The notes beneath the pieces are model-generated. The model was not told where the DNA came from. It did not search any database and worked only from the letters and a program-made list of their open reading frames with translations. Shown here in pieces: positions 30,312 through 40,494 of a DNA stretch of 64,000 nt (its first letter is position 1; each line of letters starts with the position of its first letter). Source of the stretch: Streptomyces albireticuli (GTDB lineage: Bacteria; Actinomycetota; Actinomycetes; Streptomycetales; Streptomycetaceae). The stretch spans positions 2,324,001 through 2,388,000 of the forward strand of contig NZ_CP021744.1 of the NCBI RefSeq assembly GCF_002192455.1. The letters run 5' to 3'. The translations under genes were made by a program, and so were the position numbers.

Positions 30312-30830
30312 TCAGCCCTGCGCGGTGTCCCCGGCCGCGCCCACGAGGGCCGGCGAGGCGTACCGCGACCAGGACATGCAGCCGTCGGGCGGGCAGTACT
30401 CCGGGCGGCGCGGGTCGTGGCCGAGCTCCCGGAGCTTGGTGCGCACCGAGTCGGGCGTACGGCCGAAGCGGGCGGCCGTCCGGGCGATGCTCTCGCCCGC
30501 GTGGAAGCGCTGGGTGAGGTCCTCCTCGTGCTGCGGGATCCACGGGGCGCCGTGGCCGGGGAAGAGCTCGCGCAGGACGTCGCGGTCGGGGATCGGCTCG
30601 GCGACGTCGGCGACGAGGGCGAGGGCGCGCAGGGCGCGGTTGAGCGCGATGCGCAGCGGCGGGACGTCGGTGAGGGGCAGGGTGAGGGTGCCGGAGGCGA
30701 GCGGGGTCTCCGGCGCGTCCTCCTGCCAGCCGGTGAGGGTCAGGGTGACGGTGGTGTCGTCGTCGCTGGCGAGCTCGATCCGGAAGATCTTGTCACCGAG
30801 CGGCAGTTCATTGATGTGACGGAACGACAT
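30312..30830 (-). CDS. Unknown protein with C-terminal helix-turn-helix-like region
   Basis: A 172-aa protein starting MSFRHINELPLGDKIFRIEL. The first half is a beta-rich region (TTVTLTLTGWQED, GTLTLPLTDVPPLR). Residues 106-135 (TQRFHAGESIARTAARFGRTPDSVRTKLRELG) look like a helix-turn-helix of the type that recognises short DNA. I do not recognise the family. It is between rsmD and recG and may have a regulatory role; that is inference. Confidence 0.6.
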   Translation of the reverse strand: MSFRHINELPLGDKIFRIELASDDDTTVTLTLTGWQEDAPETPLASGTLTLPLTDVPPLRIALNRALRALALVADVAEPIPDRDVLRELFPGHGAPWIPQHEEDLTQRFHAGESIARTAARFGRTPDSVRTKLRELGHDPRRPEYCPPDGCMSWSRYASPALVGAAGDTAQG

Positions 30831-30923
30831 GAATGAGCCCCCAATGGTCCAAGTCCGCCCATCCGTTTATGGATTGGCTCGGACTATGTCCATTCTCCCA
30901 GGGGGGTCTGACAATCGGCCGGG

Positions 30924-30952
30924 CCGGAAGGGCCCCGGGCGGGCCCTTCCGG
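30924..30952 (-). terminator. Terminator of recG
   Basis: A perfect 12-bp stem (30924-30935 with 30941-30952), 5-base loop, just beyond the recG stop on the minus strand. Confidence 0.75.
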
Positions 30953-30961
30953 GGGCTTCTT

Positions 30962-33163
30962 TCAGCCCTTCTCCAGATACTGCTCGCGGTCCTTGTCGAG
31001 CAGGGCGTCCAGGGCGGTGCGCAGGTCGGGCAGGGCGGTGAGCTCGGGGTCGGCGGCGACCACGGCGGTGGCCTCCTCGCGGGCTGCCGCGATGACCTCC
31101 TCGTCGTCGATGACGGTGAGCATCCGCAGGGAGGACCGGACGCCGGACTGGGCCTGGCCGAGGACATCGCCCTCGCGGCGCTGCTCCAGGTCGATGCGGG
31201 AGAGCTCGAAGCCGTCCAGGGTGCCGGCGACGGCGGTGAGCCGGGCGCGCGCCGGGGACGCCTCGGGCATCTCGCTGACCAGCAGGCACAGGCCGGGGGC
31301 GGAGCCACGGCCGACGCGGCCGCGCAGCTGGTGCAGCTGGGAGACGCCGAACCGGTCGGCGTCCATGATCACCATGGCGGTGGCGTTGGGGACGTTGACG
31401 CCCACCTCGATGACGGTGGTGGCGACCAGGACGTCGGCCTCCCCGGCGGCGAAGCGGCGCATGACGTCGTCCTTGGCGTCGGGCTGCATCCTGCCGTGCA
31501 GCACCTCCACGCGCAGTCCGCCGAGCGGCCCCTTGGCGAGCTGCGCGGCGATGTCGAGGACGGCGAGGGGCGGGCGCTTCTCCGCGTCGTCCTCGGCGGA
31601 CTTCTTCTTCGGCGTGTCCTCCTCGTCGCCGATGCGCGGGCAGACCACGTACGCCTGGTGGCCGCCGGCGACCTCCTCGCGGACGCGCTCCCAGGCGCGG
31701 GCGAGGAAGTGCGGCTTGTCCTTGGCGGGCACGACGTGGGTGGCGATGGGCGAGCGGCCGGCCGGGAGCTGGTCGAGGACGGAGGTCTCCAGGTCGCCGA
31801 AGACGGTCATGGCGACGGTCCGCGGGATGGGGGTCGCGGTCATCACCAGCAGGTGCGGGGGCTGTTTGCCCTTCGAGCGGAGGGCGTCGCGCTGCTCGAC
31901 GCCGAAGCGGTGCTGCTCGTCCACCACGACCAGGCCGAGGTCGTGGAAGCGCACCTTGTCCTCGATCAGGGCGTGGGTGCCGATGACGATGCCCGCCTCG
32001 CCCGTGATCAGGTCGAGCAGCGCGGCCCGGCGGGCGGCGGCGCCCATGGAGCCGGTCAGCAGCACCACCTTGGTGCCGCGCTCGGCCCCGCCGAGCATGC
32101 CGCCCTCGGCGAGCTCGCCCATCATCTCGGTGATCGACCGGTGGTGCTGCTGGGCGAGCACCTCGGTGGGCGCGAGCATCGCGGCCTGGCCGCCGGCGTC
32201 CACGACGCCGAGCATGGCGCGCAGGGCGACCATGGTCTTGCCCGAGCCGACCTCGCCCTGGAGGAGGCGGTGCATGGGGTGCTCGGTGGCCAGGTCGTCG
32301 AAGATCTCGGCGGAGACCTTGCGCTGGCCGTCGGTGAGGGTGAAGGGCAGCTTGGCGTCGAAGGCGGTGAGGAGGCCGTCCGCGACGGGCTTGCGGGCGA
32401 CGGCCGGGAGCTGGCCGTCGGCGTGCCGGCGGCGGGCGAGGGCGACCTGGAGGACGAACGCCTCGTCCCACTTCAGCCGGGCCCGGGCGTCCTCGATGTC
32501 GGCCTTCGAGCCCGGCCGGTGGACCTTGCGGAAGGCGTCGGCGAGCTCGGCCAGGCCCCGGCCGTCGCGCAGCGCGGCGGGCAGCGGGTCGACGATGTTC
32601 TCCCAGTGCTCGGCCTCGAAGAGGTCGAGCAGGGTGTCCACGGCCTTGGTGAGCTTCCAGGACTGGAACTGCTTGCACGCGGGGTAGATGGGCAGCAGCC
32701 GCCCGGCGAAGGACTCCACGGCTCCGGCGGAGGTGCCGTCCTTGTCGAGCAGCTCGTAGTCGGGGTGGAGGAGCTGCCGGGTCCGGTTGAAGACGGAGAC
32801 CTTGCCCGCGAACATGCCGCGACGGCCGGGAATCAGCTCCTTCTCCCGCGCGTAGGCGCCCCGGCCGAAGAAGACCAGGGTCAGCGAGCCGCTGCCGTCG
32901 GTGACGACCACTTCGAGGCGGACGCCCTTGCCGTGGTTGAAGGTCTTCATGGCGGCCTTGGCGACCTGCGCGACGACCGTGACGTGCTCGTCGAGCGGCA
33001 GGTCGGCGAGGCGGGTGAGCTCGCCGCGCTCGGCGTACCGGCGCGGGTAGTGGTGCAGCAGATCGCCGACGGTGTGCAGGTCGAGGTGCTCGGCCATCAC
33101 CTTCGCGGTGTTGCCGCCGAGGATCTTCTTCAGGGGTTCTTGCAGCGCGGGCACGCCGTCCAT
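30962..33163 (-). CDS. recG: ATP-dependent DNA helicase RecG
   Basis: Superfamily 2 helicase that regresses stalled forks; 733 aa. An OB-fold wedge domain lies in the first 180 residues. The helicase core has motif I LLQGEVGSGKT, motif Ia APTEVLAQQH, motif II VVDEQHRFG, motif III TATPIPRT, and QLRGRVGRG for motif VI. The ATG at 33163 (MDGVPALQEPLKKILG) starts at the usual place. It lies 37 bases after the DAK-domain gene on the same strand, an order common to Firmicutes and actinobacteria. Confidence 0.96.
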   Translation of the reverse strand: MDGVPALQEPLKKILGGNTAKVMAEHLDLHTVGDLLHHYPRRYAERGELTRLADLPLDEHVTVVAQVAKAAMKTFNHGKGVRLEVVVTDGSGSLTLVFFGRGAYAREKELIPGRRGMFAGKVSVFNRTRQLLHPDYELLDKDGTSAGAVESFAGRLLPIYPACKQFQSWKLTKAVDTLLDLFEAEHWENIVDPLPAALRDGRGLAELADAFRKVHRPGSKADIEDARARLKWDEAFVLQVALARRRHADGQLPAVARKPVADGLLTAFDAKLPFTLTDGQRKVSAEIFDDLATEHPMHRLLQGEVGSGKTMVALRAMLGVVDAGGQAAMLAPTEVLAQQHHRSITEMMGELAEGGMLGGAERGTKVVLLTGSMGAAARRAALLDLITGEAGIVIGTHALIEDKVRFHDLGLVVVDEQHRFGVEQRDALRSKGKQPPHLLVMTATPIPRTVAMTVFGDLETSVLDQLPAGRSPIATHVVPAKDKPHFLARAWERVREEVAGGHQAYVVCPRIGDEEDTPKKKSAEDDAEKRPPLAVLDIAAQLAKGPLGGLRVEVLHGRMQPDAKDDVMRRFAAGEADVLVATTVIEVGVNVPNATAMVIMDADRFGVSQLHQLRGRVGRGSAPGLCLLVSEMPEASPARARLTAVAGTLDGFELSRIDLEQRREGDVLGQAQSGVRSSLRMLTVIDDEEVIAAAREEATAVVAADPELTALPDLRTALDALLDKDREQYLEKG

Positions 33164-33200
33164 TGCACACCATGGGTGTGACAGAGCGGGGCACCCGCCG

Positions 33201-34879
33201 TCATTCGACGCCGATGAGCAGCGGCGCGGACTGCTGTCCGCCGCGGTAGACGACCGTGTCCACGGCGAGGTGGCCGCCGCGGACGTACCGCTCCAGGCGG
33301 TCGGCGACGGTGTCGGGGACGCCCGCGCCGAGGACGAGGGTGACCATCTCACCGCCGGCGGCGAGCATGCGGTCGAGGACGGTCTCGGCGGTGCCGGTCA
33401 GCTCCGCGCCGATGACGGCGACGTCGCCGTCGATCAGCCCGAGCACGTCCCCGGCCTGGCAGACGCCGGCCATGGTCCAGGACTGCCGTTCGGCGACGGC
33501 CAGCTCGGCGTAGCGGGTGGCGCCGGCGGCGGACGTCATGGCGACGACGTCCTCGTCGAAGCGGCGGCCCGGTTCGTGGACGGCGAGCGCGGCGATGCCC
33601 TGGACGGCGGCGCGGGTGGGGATGAGGGCGACGCGTACGCCCTCGGCCCGCGCCTGCTCGGCGGCGGCGGCCGCGGTGTGCCGGAGCTCGGGGTCGTTGG
33701 GCAGCAGGACGACCTCGCGCGCGTGCGCGCGCCGGATGGCCTCCAGCAGCTCCCCGCTGGCGGGCGGCTCCCCCGGGCGGGTCGCGACGACCGTGGCCCC
33801 GGCCTCCGCGCACAGTCCGGCCAGGCCCTCGCCGGGGACGACGGCCACGACGGCGCGCTGCGCGGGCTCCCGGGTGCGGGGCGCGGCGGGGCCGGTGGAG
33901 GCGGTGGCGCCGAAGTGGGTGATGCGGATCCGGTGGGGGCGGCCGGCCTCGATGCCGGCCTCGACGGCCGCTCCGGCGTCGTCCACGTGGACGTGGACGT
34001 TCCACAGGCCGTCCCCGCCGACGACGACGAGGGAGTCGCCGAGCGCGTCGAGCCGGGTCCGCAGCCGGGCCACGGCGGCGTCACCGGCCTCCAGGAGATA
34101 GATCACCTCGAAGGCGGGGCCGGCGCCGGTCGCGGGCTCGGTGTGGCAGCCTTCCGCCGCCACGGACCCCGGGGACGGCTCCCGCTCCGGGGCGGTGCCG
34201 GTCGCCGCCCGCCGCGCGCGGGGGCACGGCCGGCCGGGGTCCCCGAGAGCGCCCGGGCCAGCGCGCCGAGCACCTCCACGAGGCCGAGGCCGCCGGCGTC
34301 GACGACCCCGGCGCGCCCCAGGACGTCGAGCTGGCCGGGGGTGACGGCGAGGGCCGTACGGGCCGCCTCGTCGGCGGCGCGGGCCACGGTCGCGACGTCG
34401 CCGGGGGTGCGCGAGGCGGCCTCGGCGGCGGCCGTGGCGACGGTCAGGACGGTGCCCTCGACGGGGCGGGCGACCCCTTCGTAGGCGGACGCCACGGCCC
34501 GGCGGAGCCCCTGGCGGAGCAGTTCGGCGTCGTCGGAGACACCGGTGGGGGCGGTGAGGACCTCGGCCATGCCGCGGAGGAGCTGCGCGAGGATGGTGCC
34601 GGAGTTGCCGCGCGCGCCTATGAGGGCGCCGTGGGCCATCGCCCGGACGGCGTCGGGGAGGGTGGGCCGGGAGGCGGGGCCGGCGGTGGCATGGCCGTCG
34701 AAGACCGCCTCGACGGCCCGGGTCGCGGATTCCACGGTCAGGTAGAGGTTGGTGCCGGTGTCGCCGTCCGCGACGGGATAGACGTTGATCGCGTCGATCT
34801 CCTCGCGGGCCCGGCCGAGCGCGTCGAGGGCGAGGGCGCACCAGGTGCGTACCGCCGCGGCGTCCAGCGTCTGCGGCAC
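33201..34879 (-). pseudogene. DAK/FakA-like kinase, single-base frame disruption in the linker
   Basis: The N-terminal DhaL (DAK2) kinase domain is open from the GTG at 34879 (VPQTLDAAAVRTW, good GAGGAGG site) and includes the Mg-binding NVYPVADGDTGTN and GARGNSGTILAQLL. The C-terminal FakA/DegV-like part (from AFEVIYLLEAGDAAV to LLIGVE) is open in another frame ending at 33201. The two frames meet in a GC-rich linker near 34170-34240. The span is 1679 bases, one short of 560 codons; one inserted base would restore a protein of 559 aa. Both halves look intact, so an assembly deletion is more likely than decay. FakA-type enzymes phosphorylate fatty acids; whether this one does is unknown. Confidence 0.8.
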
Positions 34880-35182
34880 CTGTGTCCTCCTCGGACGTCC
34901 TGGGGGCTTCGGGGCAGTGATCGGCAGCGTAGCCCGGTGCCGGGGGCCGGGCCCGGGGGTGGCCGAGCATGACCGGTCCTTGGCGGGACCGTTACGGGTC
35001 GGGGGCGGGCCCCGGCGGGACCGCGGCGGGACCACGACAAGAACAGCCATGGTAGTTTCGTTGTACGGGAGCGGTCGTTGTATGCTGCTCCGGTTGCCCG
35101 ATGAGAATCGGGCCATACCCCCCTGACTTTGCCGGTCACTGCTTCAGAGATCTCGGCACGCAGGGATTCACCGTACGTGCCT
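34880..35182. other. rpmB/DAK divergent region with leader hairpin
   Basis: About 300 bases. A TATGCT at 35081-35086 is a plausible -10 for rpmB; a weak -35 (TTCGTT, spacer 18) lies upstream. A 7-bp hairpin GCCCGAT-GAGA-ATCGGGC occurs at 35096-35113, close to the expected transcript start. No gene is supported here. Confidence 0.4.
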
Positions 35183-35211
35183 GTTGTCCCCGCGTAAGCG
35201 GGGGTGACCCG
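35183..35211 (+). repeat. Type I-E CRISPR-like repeat unit 1, upstream of rpmB
   Basis: A 29-base unit with inverted core CCCCGCG-TAA-CGGGG and GTGA tail, the form of type I-E repeats. It matches unit 2 at 25 of 29 positions and lies 16 bases before the rpmB start. It is an isolated unit with no array. Confidence 0.6.
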
Positions 35212-35226
35212 TCTTTGGAGTAACCC

Positions 35227-35412
35227 GTGGCTGCCAACTGCGACGTCTGCGGCAAGGGGCCGGGCTTCGGCAACGCTATTTCGCACTCGCACCGCCGTAC
35301 CCCCCGTCGTTGGAACCCCAACATCCAGCGGGTGCGCGCAGTGATCGGGCGCACGCCGAAGCGGATCAACGCCTGCACCTCTTGCATCAAGGCCGGCAAG
35401 GTCTCGCGCTAG
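35227..35412 (+). CDS. rpmB: 50S ribosomal protein L28 (zinc-binding form)
   Basis: A 61-aa L28. It begins [22 protein letters not shown] and contains CTSC near residues 50-53; with CDVC at 6-9 these four cysteines make the zinc-binding C+ form. The GTG at 35227 is preceded by GGAG with 6-base spacing. It is monocistronic with a terminator at 35497-35528, and it is flanked by the two CRISPR-like repeats. Confidence 0.95.
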   Translation: MAANCDVCGKGPGFGNAISHSHRRTPRRWNPNIQRVRAVIGRTPKRINACTSCIKAGKVSR

Positions 35413-35418
35413 CGAGTG

Positions 35419-35447
35419 GTTCTCCCCGCGCAAGCGGGGGTGAGTCG
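35419..35447 (+). repeat. Type I-E CRISPR-like repeat unit 2, downstream of rpmB
   Basis: A 29-base unit 236 bases downstream of unit 1, differing only at positions 4, 13, 26 and 27, so inverted core and GTGA tail are kept. It starts 6 bases after the rpmB stop codon. Confidence 0.6.
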
Positions 35448-35496
35448 GCCCCGCGGTGACGTTCGCGTCGCGCGGAGCCCCCTCCGGTTGCCTGGG

Positions 35497-35528
35497 AAGC
35501 CGGTCCACCTCACGGTGGGCCGGCTTTT
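35497..35528 (+). terminator. Terminator of rpmB
   Basis: A 13-bp stem with one G-U pair (35497-35509 with 35514-35526), 4-base loop and a run of T's ending at 35528. Confidence 0.8.
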
Positions 35529-35578
35529 CGCATGCCCGGACGGCCCGGGGGCGGCGGTGCGGAACCGCCGCCGAGGGG

Positions 35579-36412
35579 TCAGGCCCGGAACCGCCAGCCG
35601 TGGTCGACGGGGCCGATGCCCCCGCCCAGCGGGAAGCCCGCCGCGATGGCTCCGGTGACGTAGTCCTTGGCCTCCGCCACGGCTTCCGGGACCGTACGAC
35701 CCTTGGCGAGCTCGGAGGCGACGGCGCTGGCGAGCGTGCAGCCGGTGCCGTGGGTGTGGCGGTTGTCGTGGCGGGGCGCCCGGAACCAGTGTTCCTCGGT
35801 GCCGTCGGTCAGCAGGTCGACGGCGTCGTGCCCGCCGGGCAGGTGCCCGCCCTTGATCAGCGCCCAGGCGGGCCCGTGGGCGAGCAGCGCCTCCGCCGCC
35901 CGCCGGAGGCCGTCCTCGCCGGTCACGCGGACGCCCGTGAGCCGGGCGACCTCGTCGAGGTTGGGGGTGGCCACGGTCGCGGCGGGCAGCAGCTTCAGCC
36001 GGACGGCCTCCAGGGCGGAGGCGTCGAGCAGCGGGTCGCCGTGCTTGGAGATGCCGACGGGGTCGACGACCACGGGGATACCGGAGGCTCTGATTCCGGT
36101 GAGGAGTGCGGCGACGGTCTCCACCAGCTCGGCGGAGGCGAGCATCCCGGTCTTGACGGCCTGCACCCCGATGTCGTCGACGACGCTGCGGAACTGTGCC
36201 CGCACCACGTCGGCGGGCAGCGGCCAGGCCCCCTGCACCCCGCGCGAGTTCTGGGCGGTCACGGCGGTGAGCACGCTCATGCCGTGCACGCCGAGGGCGA
36301 GCATGGTCTTCAGGTCGGCCTGGATGCCCGCACCGCCGCCGGAGTCGGACCCGGCGACGGTCAGCACGCGTGGAGGTACCGGCGGTGCCGGAGAGGGGCG
36401 CGATATCGGCAT
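35579..36412 (-). CDS. thiD: Hydroxymethylpyrimidine/phosphomethylpyrimidine kinase ThiD
   Basis: A 277-aa ribokinase-fold enzyme of thiamine synthesis, phosphorylating HMP and HMP-P. It has [17 protein letters not shown] near the N-terminus, the VVVDPVG segment, and a [18 protein letters not shown] anion hole with the catalytic region near the C-terminus. It is downstream of thiL on the same strand (10-base gap), giving a small thiamine operon. No TPP riboswitch was seen in front of thiL. Confidence 0.95.
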   Translation of the reverse strand: MPISRPSPAPPVPPRVLTVAGSDSGGGAGIQADLKTMLALGVHGMSVLTAVTAQNSRGVQGAWPLPADVVRAQFRSVVDDIGVQAVKTGMLASAELVETVAALLTGIRASGIPVVVDPVGISKHGDPLLDASALEAVRLKLLPAATVATPNLDEVARLTGVRVTGEDGLRRAAEALLAHGPAWALIKGGHLPGGHDAVDLLTDGTEEHWFRAPRHDNRHTHGTGCTLASAVASELAKGRTVPEAVAEAKDYVTGAIAAGFPLGGGIGPVDHGWRFRA

Positions 36413-36422
36413 GCGGCCGAAT

Positions 36423-37421
36423 CTACCCCGCGGGGCGGCCGCCTCCGGAGGGGTCCTCGGGCTCGGCGTCCCCGAAGTGGTCCCAGCCGCCGGCCTTGTC
36501 CCAGGGGGCGCCGTCGACGGTGACCTGGGGCAGGGCGGAGGGGTTGACCACCTCGCCGATGACCTTCCAACGGGCGGGCAGCTTCACGTCCGGCGGGAAG
36601 GTCGCCACGATGGCGTGGTCCTCTCCCCCGGTCAGCACCCACTGGAGCGGGTCGACGCCGACGGCCTGCCCGATGTCGGACATCTGGGTCGGCACGTCGA
36701 TCGCGGCCGTCCGCAGGTCGATCCGGACCTTGCTGGCCTCGGCGATGTGCCCGAGGTCGGCGATCAGGCCGTCGCTGATGTCCGTCATCGCCGTCGCGCC
36801 GAGCCCGGCGGCCGCGGGGCCCGCGTGGTACGGCGGCTCGGGGCGGCGGTGGGCCTCGACGAAGGCCCGGGGCGAGCGGAAGCCGCGGGCGAGCACCGCG
36901 TGCCCGGCCGCGGACCAGCCGAGCCAGCCGGTGACCGCGACCACGTCGCCCGGCTGCGCGCCGGAGCGGGTGACGGGCTCGTGGTTGCGCAGGTCGCCCA
37001 GGGCCGTGATGGCCACGGTGATGGTGTCGCCGCGCACCACGTCGCCGCCGACCACGGCCGCGCCGGCGACCTGGCACTCGTCCCGGATGCCGTCCATCAG
37101 CTCGGTCGGCCAGGTGACCGGGAGTTCGGCGGGCACGACCAGGCCCAGCAGGATCGCGGTGGGCACCGCGCCCATGGCGGCGATGTCCGCGAGGTTCTGC
37201 GCGGCCGCCTTACGGCCGACGTCGTACGCGGTGGACCAGTCGCGGCGGAAGTGCCGCCCCTCCAGGAGCACGTCCGTACTGGCCACGACCCTACGGTCGG
37301 GCGCAGCCACCACCGCGGCGTCGTCACCCGGCCCGAGCCGGACCGCAGGGGTGGTGGTGAGCCGGGAGGTCAGCTCTCTGATGAGCCCGAACTCCCCCAA
37401 CTCGCCCACGGTGCCTTTCAC
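36423..37421 (-). CDS. thiL: Thiamine-monophosphate kinase ThiL
   Basis: A 332-aa PurM-like kinase converting TMP to TPP. It has GELGEFGLI at the N-terminus, [20 protein letters not shown], the [13 protein letters not shown] motif and [11 protein letters not shown] toward the end. The GTG at 37421 follows AGGAGGAG. It is divergent from the Lrp-type gene and upstream of thiD. Confidence 0.95.
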   Translation of the reverse strand: MKGTVGELGEFGLIRELTSRLTTTPAVRLGPGDDAAVVAAPDRRVVASTDVLLEGRHFRRDWSTAYDVGRKAAAQNLADIAAMGAVPTAILLGLVVPAELPVTWPTELMDGIRDECQVAGAAVVGGDVVRGDTITVAITALGDLRNHEPVTRSGAQPGDVVAVTGWLGWSAAGHAVLARGFRSPRAFVEAHRRPEPPYHAGPAAAGLGATAMTDISDGLIADLGHIAEASKVRIDLRTAAIDVPTQMSDIGQAVGVDPLQWVLTGGEDHAIVATFPPDVKLPARWKVIGEVVNPSALPQVTVDGAPWDKAGGWDHFGDAEPEDPSGGGRPAG

Positions 37422-37558
37422 TGAGCTCCTCCTAGGAGTATCGGTTGTGACATGCGCCGCGCCGCGCAGGCAGCGCGGGTCTCCCCGCGCCGTACGGCGA
37501 CGCGGTACCGTGGCGTCTCTTCTCCCCACATGATCCTCGTAGCCGCCCTGGAGGTTCC

Positions 37559-37792
37559 GTGGTACAGGCGTACATCCTGATCCAGACCGAGGTCGGCAAA
37601 GCGTCGACCGTCGCCGAAGTCATCGCAAAGATCGCGGGGGTGATCCAGGCCGAGGACGTGACCGGTCCGTACGACGTGATCGTCCGTGCCCAGGCCGACA
37701 CCGTGGACGCGCTCGGCCGCATGGTGGTCGCCAAGATCCAGTCGGTGGAGGGCATCACCCGCACCCTGACCTGCCCGGTCGTCCATCTCTAG
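37559..37792 (+). CDS. Lrp/AsnC ligand-binding (RAM) domain protein without DNA-binding domain
   Basis: A 77-aa stand-alone RAM domain: VQAYILIQTEVGKASTVAEVIAKI followed by GPYDVIVRAQADTVDALGRMV and the terminal TLTCPVVHL. There is no helix-turn-helix, so it probably binds an amino acid or nucleotide and forms mixed oligomers with a full-length Lrp. The GTG at 37559 has GGAGG just upstream. It diverges from thiL. Confidence 0.85.
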   Translation: MVQAYILIQTEVGKASTVAEVIAKIAGVIQAEDVTGPYDVIVRAQADTVDALGRMVVAKIQSVEGITRTLTCPVVHL

Positions 37793-37812
37793 CTCCCCCG
37801 TATGCTCGGCCG

Positions 37813-38309
37813 GTGAAGTCCTCGCTCCGCCGGTCGCTGGCCGTGCCCGCCCTCCTCGTGTTCTGCGCCGCCGGCTGCTCGTCGGCCGGCGGTCCGGCGG
37901 GGCCCCCGGTCCCCACGCCGTCGGCGCGGGCGGCCGGGCTCTGCCGGGCACTGCACGAGAAGCTTCCCGACACCGTGGGCGGATCGCGGCGGGGCACCGC
38001 CCACCCCGTCTCGGACTTCACGGCCGTCTGGGGAAGACCCGCGATCGAGCTGCGCTGCGGAGTCCCCAAGCCCGAGGTCGTCACGGAGGGGAACCCACAC
38101 TACGACCCCAACGCCCCGTCGGTGGAGATCGACGGCGTGGAGTGGCTCGCCGAGCGGCGGTCGGACGGCAGTGTCCGCTGCACCACCGTGCTCCGCGAGG
38201 CGCATGTGGAGGTGACCCTGCCGAAGAAGGTCGCGGGCGACGCCGGCGATCTCGGTGCGCTCACCGATCTCGCCGCCGCCGTCGCCGCGACCGTCCCCAT
38301 CGGGATCGT

Positions 38310-38313
<4 letters not shown>
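37813..38313 (+). CDS. DUF3515 family lipoprotein
   Basis: A 166-aa protein with a lipoprotein signal peptide: basic MKSSLRRS, hydrophobic LAVPALLVF and the Cys of the AAGC lipobox. The remainder (GLCRALHEKLPDTV, WGRPAIELRCGVPKPE, CTTVLREAHVEVTLP) follows DUF3515, a small actinobacterial family of unknown function. It lies 20 bases after the Lrp-type gene and its stop codon overlaps the convergent ddl stop. Confidence 0.85.
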
Positions 38314-39458
<1,145 letters not shown>

Positions 39459-39492
39459 ATCGCGACGAGACTACCTCGTGGTACGGCGTGGG

Positions 39493-40494
39493 TCAGTGCC
39501 GCTCCGGCTTGGCGCTGCGCGACATCAGCTCCTTGAGGGCCACCAGCGGGGGCTTCCCCTCGTGGACGATCTCCACCACGGTCTCCGTGATGGGCATGTC
39601 GACGTCGTGCCGGCGGGCCAGATCCAGCACCGACTCGCAGGACTTGACGCCCTCGGCGGTCTGCTTGGTGACCGCGATGGTCTCGGCCAGGGTCATCCCG
39701 CGGCCGAGGTTGGTGCCGAAGGTGTGGTTCCGGGAGAGCGGCGAGGAGCACGTCGCGACGAGGTCGCCCATGCCCGCGAGACCGGCGAAGGTGTGCGCGT
39801 CGGCGCCCATCGCGAGGCCCAGCCGGGTCGTCTCGGCGAGCCCGCGGGTGATGAGGGACGCCTTGGCGTTGTCGCCCAGGCCCATGCCGTCGGCGATGCC
39901 GACGGCGAGCGCGATGACGTTCTTCACGGCGCCGCCCAGCTCGCAGCCGACGACGTCGGTGTTGGTGTACGGGCGGAAGTAAGGGGTGTGGCAGGCGGCC
40001 TGGAGGCGCTTGGCCACCGACTCGTCCCGGCAGGCGACGACGGCGGCGGCGGGCTGCCGGTCGGCGATCTCCTTGGCGAGGTTGGGGCCGGTGAGCACGG
40101 CGACCCGGTCCGGGGAGACCTTGGCGACCTCCTCGATGACCTCGCTCATCCGCTTGGCGGTGCCCAGCTCGACGCCCTTCATCAGGGAGACCAGCACGGT
40201 GTCGGAGGGCAGCAGCGGCGCCCACTCCGAGAGATTGCCGCGCAGCGTCTGGGAGGGCACGGCGAGCACGGCGAACGCCGCTCCCTCGGCCGCCTCGGCG
40301 GGGTCGGTGGTGGCCCGCACGGCCGCCGGGAGCTCGATGCCCGGGAGGTAGTCGGGGTTGACCCGGGTGGTGTTGATCGCGTCCACGAGGGCCGCCCGGC
40401 GGCCCCACATGGTCACCTCGCAGCCGGCGTCGGCCAGGATCATCGCGAAGGCGGTGCCCCAGGAGCCGGTGCCGTACACGGCGCACTTCGTCAC
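39493..40494 (-). CDS. gpsA: Glycerol-3-phosphate dehydrogenase [NAD(P)+]
   Basis: Reduces dihydroxyacetone phosphate to sn-glycerol-3-phosphate for phospholipids; 333 aa. It has GTGSWGTAFAMILADAG (Rossmann), GPNLAKEIA, the catalytic Lys in ELGGAVKNVIALAVGIADGM, and ITRGLAETTRLG. The GTG at 40494 overlaps the stop of the acyltransferase gene, so synthesis of the two is coupled; product and acceptor enzyme are neighbours in lipid synthesis. Confidence 0.95.
   Translation of the reverse strand: MTKCAVYGTGSWGTAFAMILADAGCEVTMWGRRAALVDAINTTRVNPDYLPGIELPAAVRATTDPAEAAEGAAFAVLAVPSQTLRGNLSEWAPLLPSDTVLVSLMKGVELGTAKRMSEVIEEVAKVSPDRVAVLTGPNLAKEIADRQPAAAVVACRDESVAKRLQAACHTPYFRPYTNTDVVGCELGGAVKNVIALAVGIADGMGLGDNAKASLITRGLAETTRLGLAMGADAHTFAGLAGMGDLVATCSSPLSRNHTFGTNLGRGMTLAETIAVTKQTAEGVKSCESVLDLARRHDVDMPITETVVEIVHEGKPPLVALKELMSRSAKPERH

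Noticed and set aside
34103..35116. A complete 337-aa DhaL protein as a gene on its own
   Set aside because: It ends in a Pro/Arg-rich out-of-frame tail and the C-terminal half of the family follows in the next frame, so one disrupted gene is the better reading.
35183..35447. A CRISPR array at rpmB
   Set aside because: Only two units, 236 bases apart start to start, with a ribosomal protein gene between; no spacer-length spacing and no cas genes in the window. Reported as isolated repeats instead.
34738..35508. A 256-aa minus-strand open frame containing PAYAGTT and HPRLRGE strings
   Set aside because: The strings arise from the two CRISPR-like repeats; no real protein is likely. They were useful only as a clue to the repeats.
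36423..37558. TPP riboswitch in front of thiL/thiD
   Set aside because: The 137-base region upstream of thiL holds no recognisable THI-box. The promoter region is short.
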